Shown here: positions 12,131-20,986 of the stretch, in pieces
Numbering within the stretch: the stretch's first letter is position 1
How the letters are laid out: each line of letters starts with the position of its first letter
Assembly: GCA_965153355.1 (NCBI GenBank)
Contig: OZ231127.1
Span: 99,200,001-99,264,000 of the forward strand
Source: Flaccisagitta enflata
Lineage: Eukaryota > Chaetognatha > Sagittoidea > Aphragmophora
Reading direction: 5' to 3'
DNA: 64,000 bases
Translations under genes and position numbers: made by a program
The notes under the pieces: generated by a model
Database searches by the model: none
What the model saw: the letters and a program-made list of their open reading frames with translations, nothing else
Told to the model about the DNA's origin: nothing

Positions 12131-13750
12131 GGTGCCGCTGCGGTGGGGTGATTCAGATCAGGGCTATGGTCTCCGTTGGGGCTGGCTGTAGAATTGGAGT
12201 TGTGGTATAGTTAGGGGAAGGCCCCAGGCACCATAGTTGGGCACCCAGAGGCCCCTACGAGTAACACCACCTCTGCATAGGTTGAAAAAACGACCAAAAA
12301 TGACCGAAAATGACAAAATCACTTCAAAATTTAAAAAAAATTGATTATTTTGGCAAATCAATCAATTTTTTCTTTCTGGTTCACACAGTTGTAACTTACG
12401 GAAGTGGTCTTAGCCAAGAAATGGCCAGTGGATTCAATAAGGGGCTGTCAAGAACTCAAAAATGGCTAAAAAAAGACCTAAAAATGAACAGTTTTGAGGA
12501 TACTTAAGAATTAATAAAAAATAATCAAAATTTATCCTCTTTAGGGCAATTTTTCCACTCATATAGACTCAGTGGAGTGGAAGGGGCTGATAACTGCAAA
12601 AAATTCAACCCTGGAATAAAAAACAGGCCCTGTAGAGGTCGAAATAATGACCAAAAATGACCAAAAATGACAAAAACGCCTCAAAATTAAAAAAAAATTG
12701 ATTGATTAAGCAAATCAACCCAACTGTTTTTACTGGTTCATACAGTTGTAAGTTCTAGAATTGATCTAGATTGATAAATGGCCAGTGGGAGCGTTTGGGG
12801 GCCGATAAGAACCCAAAAGTAGCCAAAAAAGACCAAAAAATGCATTTTTTTCACATTTTAAAAATAAAATGAAAAATAATGAAATTTTTTCCTCCTAATG
12901 GCAATTTTTCCACTCATATAGGCTAAATGGAGTGCAAGGGACTGATAACTGCAAAAAAATTCAATCCAGGAATTGAAAACAGGCCCCATAGAGGCAGAAA
13001 AAATGACCAAAAATGACCAAAAATGACAAAAACCCTTCAAAATTGAAACAAGATTAATTAGGCAAATCAACTTATTTTTTTTACTGGTTCATACAATTGT
13101 AAGTTCTGGAAGTGATCTAGACCGATAAATGGCCAGTGGGAGCGTTTGGGGGCCGATAAGAGCCCAAAATGGCCAAAAAAGACCTAAGAATGCATTTTTT
13201 TATACATTTTCAAAATCAAATGAAAAATAATGAAATTTTTTGTTCCCACTCATATAGGCTTAATGGAGTGCAAGGGGCTGATAACTGCAATAAATTAAAC
13301 CCTGCAGTTAAAAACAGGCCCCGTAGAGTTCTAAAAAATGATCAAAAATGACAAGAACGCTTCAAAATAAAAAAATCATTGATCAAACAATCATTGATCA
13401 ATTAGGCAAATTATCCCAATCTTTTTTACTGGTTCATATAGTTGTAAGTTCTGAAAGTGATCTAGGCTGAGAAATGGCCAGTGGGACCGTGTGGGGGCCG
13501 AGAAGAACCCAAAAATGGCCAAAAAAGACCTAAAAAGGCAATTTTTTACATATTTTCAAAATCAAATGTAAAGTAATGATTTTTTTCATTCCAATGGCAA
13601 TTTATCCACTCATATAAGCTCAATGGATTGCGAGGGGCTGATAACTGAAAAAAAATTCAACCCTGATGATAAAGACAGGCCCCATATAGGTTGAAATATT
13701 GACCAAAAAGGATCAAAACTCCTATTGATGCGATTATCCTGAAATTTGAA

Positions 13751-14467
13751 TAGTCGCAAAAGCGTTAGATGGTCAGCGGTACCCGTTGCCCCTATGTGAG
13801 TGTATGTGGGTGTGAGGGTGGTTAGAGGGGCAGTGGCCCCAAGGGGCCGATGACTATGCTGCATTTGGCCTCAAGGATGGAATTCTTAGCCTGGAGGCTG
13901 GGATTAAATTGAGGCCTGGATTAGGGCTGACTGGGATTTGCTTCAAGGCTTGTGATTCAGCTTCAAAGCTGAGATCTCAAGGCCTGGTTTTAGAGCTCTG
14001 ATGAGTTGGAGTTGGGATTTGGCTGCTGAGGGATGACGGTATTTGGTGGAGGCTGTGCTTTTTATTTGAGGCTGGGAGAGTATTGAGGGGTTTTTGAGCT
14101 TGGGGCTGATGGAATTAGCCTGAGGCTGGGAGGCTTGAGGCTGGATTAGCCTTGAGACTGGAGCTTCAAGGTTGTGATTTCAGCCTGCTGGGAGCGCTGG
14201 GATTTGAGCTGGAACCAAGAACAGAATTTGAGCCATCTGAGCGAGAGGAGGGATTTGAGCCATGGGATTTCATAAGAATTTGAGCCCTGGGATTGAGCTC
14301 TGAATGTGAGATTTGACTAAGGTTTTGGGCTCCCAGACCTTTGCGATTTGAGAGCCAGGGGGGACGGAGAAGGAGGAGGAGGAGAAGGAGGAGGAGAAGA
14401 AGGAGGAGAAAATTTCTCCCAGTGTGAAAGCATAGGTCATCGGCCCCTTCGGGGCCGCTGCCCAAAA
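13751..14467 (+). mobile_element. PAL element in the foldback loop
   Basis: The head TAGTCGCAAAAGCGTTAGAT and GGTCAGCGGTACCCG is followed by GGGGCAGTGGCCCCAAGGGG (left arm), then a degenerate array of GAGGCTGGGATTTGAGCC-like units, a GGAGAAGGAGGAGG tract, and the right arm GTGTGAAAGCATAGGTCATC ending GGGGCCGCTGCCCAAAA. Non-coding. Confidence 0.8.
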
Positions 14468-15154
14468 ACTAGTTGACGCCACGCTTCTCAATTTACGAGC
14501 CAAAAATCTCGATTGCAAACTGTCATAAAGTTGAACACACCTCTTTGCCTACACCAGGGTTGAATTTTTTTTCAGTTATCAGCCCCTCGTAATCCATTGA
14601 GCTTATATGAGCAGAAGAATTGCCATTGGAAGGAAAAAAATTTCATAATTTTTCATTTGATATTGAAAATGAGTAAAAAAGCATTTTTAGCTCTTTTTTG
14701 GCCATTTTTTGGTTCTTACCGGCCCCCAAATGCTCCCACTGGCCAATTATAGGTCTAGATCACTTCTAGAACTTACAACTATATGGACCAGTAAAAAAAA
14801 TTGGGTTGACTTGCCTAATTAATCAACTCATCTTAATTTTGAAGAGTTTTTGTCATTTTTGGTCATTTTTGTTCATTATTTGGACCATTACGTGGCCTGT
14901 TTTAAGGTCCAGGGTTGAATTTTTTGCAGTTATCAGCCCCTTGCACTCCATTGAGCCTAAATGAGTGTAAAGTTGCCATTAGGAGGAAAAAATTTCCTTA
15001 TTTTTCATTTGATTTTGAAAATGTGTAGAAAAATTCATTTTTAGGTCTTTTTTTGCTTTTTTTGGGTTCTTTTCGGCCCCCAAACCTCCCACTGGCCATT
15101 TACCAATCTAGAACACTTTTAGAACTTAGAACTGTATGAACCAGTGAAAATAGT

Positions 15155-15606
15155 CGCAAAAGCGATGGTCAACGGTACCCGTGCCCTGCCTGAGTAGGCA
15201 GTGTTTGAAGTTGAAGGGGAAGAAGAGCAGCAGCCCCAAAGGGGTCGATGACCTATGCTTTCACACATATGGGGAATTTTCTCCCCCGTCCCCCCCCAGG
15301 CTCGAGGCTCAAATCCCAGTCCCAAGACCCAAATCCTAGCCTGGAAGCCCAAATCCTGGCCTGGAGGCCCAAATCCTAGCCTGGAGGCTGGGATCTGGGT
15401 CCCTTGGCTGGGATTTAGGCCTCAAGGCTGGAACTTGGGCCTCCAGGCTAGGATTTGGGCCTCCAGGCTAGGATTTGGGCCTCCAGGCTAGGATTTGGGT
15501 CTTGGGACTGGGATTTGAGCCTCGAGCCTGGGGGGGGGGACGGGGGAGAAAATTCCCCATATGTGTGAAAGCATAGGTCATCGAACCCTTTGGGGCCGCT
15601 GCCCAA
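15155..15606 (+). mobile_element. PAL element inserted in a foldback subrepeat
   Basis: The head (ATAGTCGCAAAAGCGATGGT) and tail (GGGGCCGCTGCCCAAAA) interrupt the subrepeat phrase GAACCAGT(A/G)AAA...ATTGGGTTGA, which is continuous in the sister subrepeats near 14790 and 15955. The interior is nearly one palindrome: CAAATCCTAGCCTGGAGGC units in the left half face GCCTCCAGGCTAGGATTTG units in the right half. Confidence 0.88.
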
Positions 15607-16327
15607 AAATTGGGTTGATTTGCCTAATTAATCAACTTATTTTAATTTTAAAGCGTTTTTGTCATTTTTGGTCATTTTTGGTCATTATTTCGACTTCTAC
15701 AGGGCCTGTTTTAAATTCCAGGGTTGAAATTTTTTCAGTTATCAGCTCCTTGCACTCAGTTGAGCCTATATGAATGGAAAAATTGCCATAAGGAGGAAAA
15801 AATTTCATTATTTTTCATTTGATTTTGAAATTGTGTAAAAAAATGCATTTCCAGGTCTTTTTTGGCCATTTTTGGGTTCTTATCGGCCCTCAAACGCTCC
15901 CACTGGCCATTTATTGGTCTAAATCACTCTTAGAACTTACCACTGTATGAACCAGTAGAAAAGATTGGGTTAATTTGCCTATAAAATAAAAAAAATTTTG
16001 AATTTTGAAGTGATTTTGTCATTTTCGGTCATTTTTGGTTGTCAACCTTCGCAGAGGTGGTGTTACTCGTAGGGGCCACTGGGTGCCCAATTATGGTGCC
16101 TGGGATCTTTCCCTTACTATACCACAACTCCAGTTTTACAGCCAGCCCCATCGGAGACCATAACCCTGATCTGAAACACCCCACCGCTGCGGTTTGGCTT
16201 TATTTGTTTTCCCATTATGCTTGCCTACACTAGCTTGGGTCAAAACATAATCTACCTTAAGAAATTTTGATTATTGCCCTTGTCCCCCCGCAAATTGAAT
16301 TAGTAATTCCTGATTCTTGAGTCTCAC

Positions 16328-16528
16328 CATTGATCAGGCCTGCATAGAATTTCTTGGAGTTGAACACTTGATCAATGCATTCTTGAGTTGGCAGATTAGT
16401 CATCATTTCCTCTATGTTTGCAAGCCTTGAAGCTGGGGGTCTCCATTGAGATTTGCCTGGACAGAGCTGTCTCACATAAATTGTGGTGCCATTGGGGCCT
16501 GGAGCGGTGTCGACCCAACCTGGAGCAC
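16328..16528 (-). CDS. Candidate tyrosinase-gene exon (order uncertain)
   Basis: A 66-codon open exon on the minus strand, bounded by an acceptor (TTCTTAACATATCAG|GT) and a good donor (AATG|GTGAGA). It enters in phase 1, matching the exit phase of exon 5, and leaves in phase 1. The peptide contains RQLCPGK, a Pro/Arg stretch, then NLPTQECIDQVF and KKFYAG. This recalls the LC-G...R-P...LP-x4-V segment between CuA and CuB of vertebrate tyrosinases, but the match is weak. It could follow exon 5 directly, follow the candidate at 19893-20084, or belong to another gene. Composition is clearly coding-like against its repeat surroundings. Confidence 0.5.
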
Positions 16529-16611
16529 CTGATATGTTAAGAAATATTTTTTTTGCAAAATTCCATTGAAATCCAAGTGGTTCAAATGAATATATTATAA
16601 CTAGTCATCCA

Positions 16612-16716
16612 AGGATTGCACACGGTCAGCGGAACCCGATGCTCTGATTGTAGTGATCAAGTGAAGTAGTGGAGGGGGAGCAGGGCAGCGGCCCAAAAGG
16701 GCCAATGTCCTATACT
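16612..16716 (+). mobile_element. PAL head and left arm, truncated
   Basis: CGGTCAGCGGAACCCGATGC through GGGCAGCGGCCCAAAAGGGC then stops at TATACTA, where the CAGGGTG element begins. It has no array or right arm here. Confidence 0.65.
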
Positions 16717-16913
16717 ACAGGGTGTTTCACATCAAATGATATATAAGAACATAAACCAATGACAATTTTACATGAAAAACTGGAGCTTAAGAGCTTTTTG
16801 AATCTTTTTTTCAGAATTGTATACCAATTCCATAAGCAGAATGACATCATTTTCTCATATATCATTCAGGCCTGTACATAATTGAGGGTCTGGAGACGGG
16901 AAAGTAATTAAAA

Positions 16914-17576
16914 TAGTCGCAAAAGCGCTAGATGGTCAGCGGTACCCAATGCCCCCATGTGAGTGTATGTAGATGTGTGAGGGTGAGAGGGGCAGCGGCC
17001 CCGAAGGGGCCGATGACCTATGCTTGGTAAGTTTGAAGGTTCTTGTCTGGAATTTGAGTATCAATGCTAGGATGAGCTTCAAATTTGAGCCTTGAGGCTT
17101 GGATTTGAGCGTTGAGGCTGTTATTTGAGCCTCAAGGCTATTATTAGGGCCTCGAGGTTATTATTTGAGCCTCATGATTGATTTGAGCCTTATGGCTGGG
17201 ATCTGAGCCTTGAAGCTGGAATTTGAGCCTTGAGATTGAGATTTGAGCCTCAAGGCTGGAATCTGGTCCTGAAGGTTGGGATTTGAGCCTGGAGGCTGGG
17301 ATCTGAGCCTTGATCTGGGACTCGAGCCTCATGGCCTGGAGGATGAGATTAGACCCTGTGGGGTAGGATTTAAGCCTCAAAGGTAGGATTTATGCCTCAA
17401 GGTTTGGATTTGAGCCTCAAGGCTGGGATTTTAGCCTCAGGGATTTGAGCTTCAAGGCTGTGGTCTGCCTTGAAGTTCGGATATGAGCTTCAAAGGGGGT
17501 GGACGGACGGAGGAGAAGGAGAAATTTGTCCTGTGTGAAAGCATAGGTCATCGGCCCCTTCAGGGCCGCTGCCCAA
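16914..17576 (+). mobile_element. PAL element
   Basis: Head AATAGTCGCAAAAGCGCTAG, left arm GGGGCAGCGGCCCCGAAGGG, array of about 20-bp TTTGAGCCTTGAGGCTGGGA units (17040-17480), GGACGGACGGAGGAGAAGGA tract, and right arm ending GGCCGCTGCCCAAAG. Confidence 0.85.
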
Positions 17577-17581
17577 AGGGA

Positions 17582-17932
17582 AATAGTCGCAAAAGCGTTA
17601 GATGGTCAGCGGTACCCGTGCCCTGCCTAAGTGGGTTGTGGTGGAAGTTGAGGGGGGAGCAGGGCAGCGGCCCCGAAGGGGTCGATGACCTATGCTTTCA
17701 CACATATGGGGGATTTTCTCCTTCACCTTCTTCTCCTCCTCCTCCGTCCCTCCCCCCCTCAAATCCCAGTCTCGAGGCCCAAATTTCAGTTTCCCAAATC
17801 CCAGTCTTAAGGCCCAAATCCCAGCCTCAAGGCCCAAATCCTAGCCTCAAGGCCCAAATCCTAGCCTGGAGGCTGAGATTTGGGCCTCAAGACCGGGATA
17901 GGTCATCGACCCCTTCGGGGTTGCTGCCCAAA
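17582..17932 (+). mobile_element. PAL element, tandem neighbour
   Basis: Begins only a few bases after the previous copy: AAATAGTCGCAAAAGCGTTA. Short array of CAAATCCTAGCCTCAAGGCC units; right arm CGACCCCTTCGGGGTTGCTG. The array flips orientation near 17868, so the centre is palindromic. Confidence 0.82.
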
Positions 17933-18031
17933 AAGAGAAAAAAATGAAATTTGTGAGAAATATAGCTTTTGACAGTAAAAATCATAAAACCTATTTTTCT
18001 AAGGGTCTGGACATGGGGAAGTAATTAATAC

Positions 18032-18735
18032 CAGCCAAAAGGCAGTAAGTGGTCAGCGGTAGCCGTGCCCTGCTTGAGTAGAAAGTGATTTAGGTTGAGA
18101 GGGAGCAGGGCAGCGGCCCCAAAGGGGACAAAGTCCTGTTGAACACAGGCGGAATCTGTCCATCCAGCCGTTCAGCCGTACAGCCATCCTGTCTGCCTTC
18201 CTAAGTTAAGTTGAGGGAGGAGCAGGCCAGGATCTGGGTCTTGGAAGCCAGAATCTGGGTCTCAGAGACCAATTTCTTGGTCTCAGAGCCAAGGATTTCA
18301 GTTTCTGAGGCCAGGATTTGGGCCTCTTAGGCTATGATTTAGGTCTATGAGGCCAAAACGTAGGTCTTGGAGGTCAGAATCTGGGTCCCAAAGGGCAGGA
18401 TCTGGGTCTCTATGGCTAGGATGTGGGTTTAAGGAGCCAGAATCTAAGTTTAAGGGGCCAAAATGAAAGAACTCAGGCCAGAATTCAGGTTTTCTAGCCA
18501 GATTTGGCCCATTTTGCCTGGTCTTGGGCTATTTTGCCTGGATTTGGCCCATTTTGGCTGGGTTTGGGCCATTTTGCTTGGATTTGGGCCATTCAGTTTG
18601 GATTTTGGCCCCAAGGGAGAAGCAGCCCTGAGGGTGGCGAGGGGGGGGACGTACGTACGTACGTACATACGTACGGACAGATTCCCCCCGTGTTCTACAG
18701 GTCTTCGTCCCCTTCCGGGCCGCTGCCCACAAAGG
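18032..18735 (+). mobile_element. PAL element with a different head and array
   Basis: The head hairpin is GCC-AAAA-GGC (AGCCAAAAGGCAG) rather than CGC-AAAA-GCG, followed by GTGGTCAGCGGTAGCCGTGC. Left arm GGGCAGCGGCCCCAAAGGGG then ACAAAGTCCTG. The array is GGCCAGAATCTGGGTCTC-like units and then GGCCCATTTTGCCTGG(A/G)TTT units (18490-18610). A GTAC repeat (18649-18675) precedes the right arm GTTCTACAGGTCTTCGTCCC. Confidence 0.8.
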
Positions 18736-18991
18736 GAAAAAAGAGAAAAAAAATGAAATTTGTGGAAAATATAACTTTTGACAGTAAAAATCATAAAACC
18801 TGATTAGTAAAATACATTTCAACATTATCTAAACATTAACTACATTGTCTTATTGCTCTATGGGATAGAAAATCATAGATATAAAAACACAACGTGACGC
18901 ATTGCGGGGAAGAAAATCAAACGCAGGGGGGTGATCAAAAGCAACTCAATTATTTACACCCCTGATATCATTTGATGTGAAACACCCTGTA

Positions 18992-19892
18992 TCTAGGTAA
19001 TAAGTATACATGCAATTTCTACCATGGATATCTCAGCTTCTAAAAACGCCAGATAGATTTTCAAAAAAAAAAAAGAAATTAGTCTTCAACAAAAAATCTT
19101 CAAAATGAATCAAATCTAGACTCTGTAAGTGTAACTTTAATGATTTGAAAATTACAAGCAAACAAATAAAACATTCATTTTATAGATCAGGATATTGATA
19201 GTGCTAAAATGGGAAAATTCAGATACACTTTTAACAAGAGTTGTCATGGCTTCCGGAGCAGCTAGATACTTTTTTCCAAAAAAATCAAACACATCTACAT
19301 CAAAAAAGCTAAAAGATGAGCTCAACCCGGTACCTGTGACTTCAAACATTTGGAAACGGAAGACAACAGTATGAATACTTTCCCAAATAAAAAGACTTGC
19401 TTAAAGATTCCAGAACAAGATCATACATTTTTCGTTAAGATGCCTCTGAAAACTGTTTTCAAAACCTTTTTAAAAAAAGGTTCAGTAAAAAAACAAGTCA
19501 CTTAGCACATAAACACTCTTTTGCCCTTTCTTATCCATAATGCTTGCACTTCACAGACAGTTGAACTTCACTCTAAAGGACCAACAGAATTTGCCAAAAA
19601 AAAATGTTATATAAGTTATAAGTTATATAAGTTATTTCTTTTATTTCCTTTGTTGGCAATCACAGAGGTCCACCTATATCCGAAAAAAATAGTTGGTCCC
19701 CTGAAATCCGTTAAAGCGGGTTTTGACGGTATCTAGATTAGAAAGAAATGATGAAGCATTAATTTTGAATTGCAGCATTTGGTCATGCTACCGATGGGTT
19801 TCATTGCTCTCAATTTACATGAAATAACAATAAATACAATACAGAAGCTGGTAAGAATTGCAATGTTTTGACTCATCTTTTATGATTTCACA
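18992..19892. other. Unassigned intronic sequence
   Basis: No repeat or gene recognised. The minus-strand frame 19349-19152 has a CACAG acceptor-like start but matches no family I know and has no convincing donor. Confidence 0.4.
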
Positions 19893-20084
19893 CACTTCCT
19901 TTAAACTCGAAGCCTTGCATAATGTGATATGCTATCCAAATGGTTCTTTTAAAAGACAAGCCCGTAAACATGGTAGCATTAGTGGCAGATGCGTGAGCAG
20001 GAGCAGAAAACCTCATAACGATGAAGTTTTCACGTAACTGAACCATTTGTTGGATTGGAAGGAGCAGGTTCAAATCAGCTTCAA
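19893..20084 (-). CDS. Candidate tyrosinase-gene exon (LP...GF segment)
   Basis: Open minus-strand exon with acceptor GAAGCTCAG|TT, entering in phase 1 as exon 5 requires. The peptide has LLLPIQQMVQL, MRFSAPAH, then LSFKRT and MQGFEF. This layout recalls the LP-x-V...SFRN-x-LEGF segment before CuB in tyrosinases. The donor is weak (GGAA|GTGTGT). A hAT MITE (20097-20432) lies between it and exon 5; without that insert the intron would be only about 53 nt, which is suspiciously short. It may be a real exon, an alternative to 16328-16528, or a decayed duplicate. Confidence 0.42.
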
Positions 20085-20096
20085 CTGAGCTTCAAA

Positions 20097-20432
20097 CAGG
20101 GGCGTATTTGACGGGGCGTCAGGGGCAGCAGCTGCTGCCCTTTTTGTTAGGGCATAAGCCCCATTGGAACACAAAAATATGAGAAAAATATGACATATGA
20201 CAAAATATCCTTGGGCTTGTTTATGCTATAAATTGTAAACATTTTACACTGCAGCAAAGCAAGACTTCTTTTTTATGATAACACAAAAGTTACATTAAAT
20301 AGCAATACTAATAAATTATCTTAGTTGTATAATTAGCTACATAGGCAAGAGAAAAATCATTGGGACACAATTCTCGTTGGGACACAGATTTTGGTTTGCT
20401 GCCTCAAAGATATGGGCTCAAATACGCCCCTG
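20097..20432. mobile_element. hAT-type MITE, 336 bp
   Basis: Terminal inverted repeats CAGGGGCGTATTTGA / TCAAATACGCCCCTG with an exact 8-bp target duplication GCTTCAAA at 20089-20096 and 20433-20440. An 8-bp duplication and CAGGGGC ends indicate the hAT superfamily. It has no ORF, so transposition must have used transposase from elsewhere. A larger relative lies at 39411-40421. Confidence 0.93.
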
Positions 20433-20481
20433 GCTTCAAAAGATGTGCTAATAGGCTTTATGTGACATTTGTTTTGTGTAC

Positions 20482-20608
20482 CTGAACCGTTGGTGTCATT
20501 GGTTAGAACAGGTTCATAGGAGCAAATTAGAGTGAACTTGGAGGCTGGATGGGGACTGGCTATAGAATTGCAGTAATTCGATGGATGCGTGTGAAAAATC
20601 TTTGCCGT
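20482..20608 (-). CDS. TYR-like: Tyrosinase exon 5 (probable)
   Basis: A 42-codon exon, acceptor TTTGATTTCCAG|ACG and donor GGTTCAG|GTACAC, entering in phase 0 as exon 4 requires and leaving in phase 1. The peptide has NYCNSIASPHPASKF and LICSYE. Vertebrate tyrosinases have an SP-x-S-x-F...(I/V)CS segment at this place, right after the Cys-rich turn that closes CuA. The donor GTACAC is non-optimal. The hAT MITE lies 50 bp downstream. The assignment rests on position, phase and these few residues. Confidence 0.62.
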
Positions 20609-20820
20609 CTGGAAATCAAATAGTATATGCAAAGTAAGTCTCTATTTACTTAATTAAATTTAAAGATCTATGTTATTATCCCGTCGTATGTCAGAACAAA
20701 TTTGTTAGTTTGTGTCTGCCTATCTGTCTATTTGTCTATCTGTCCGTCTTTATGTCACTCAGCCAGTCAGTCTGACAGTCAGTCAGTTGCTAGTTCAATT
20801 CAACAACTCATTCAGCCTCG

Positions 20821-20937
<117 letters not shown>

Positions 20938-20986
20938 CTCCTACCGTTAATGGATAAAGGGGTTTGAATACATCAGATTTATTTGA

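Larger units (their letters stand above)
12131..16196. mobile_element. 4-kb foldback element with ~350-bp subrepeats
   Basis: The outer ends are inverted: GGTGCCGCTGCGGTGGGGTG (left) against CACCCCACCGCTGCGG (right), continuing with ATCAGGGCTATGGTCTCCG against its complement. Each arm is a tandem series of ~350-bp subrepeats marked by GGCCAGTGGGAGCG: left at about 12423, 12779, 13130 and 13476; right, inverted, at about 14740, 15090 and 15900. The loop holds PAL copies. Long inverted arms built of tandem subrepeats are the hallmark of Foldback-type elements (Drosophila FB, sea-urchin TU). No transposase is seen. Confidence 0.8.
16718..18989. mobile_element. Composite element with CAGGGTGTTTCACATC inverted ends
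   Basis: Left end CAGGGTGTTTCACATCAAAT, right end ATTTGATGTGAAACACCCTG, with TA on each side (16716-16717 and 18990-18991). Inside lie two copies of a block running from AGGGTCTGG...GTAATTAA to TTTGACAGTAAAAATCATAA (about 16886-17990 and 18001-18805), each holding PAL elements. No transposase ORF. TA-CAGGGTG ends also bound the MITE at 58575-59148. Confidence 0.75.

Noticed and set aside
14166-14518. 80-99 codon minus-strand frames over the PAL array and GGAGAAGGA tract
   Set aside because: They cover only PAL array and purine tract; similar frames recur at other PAL copies without conservation of the peptide.
19152-19349. Minus-strand frame considered as a tyrosinase exon
   Set aside because: It has a CACAG acceptor-like start but no donor and no resemblance to the expected CuB region.
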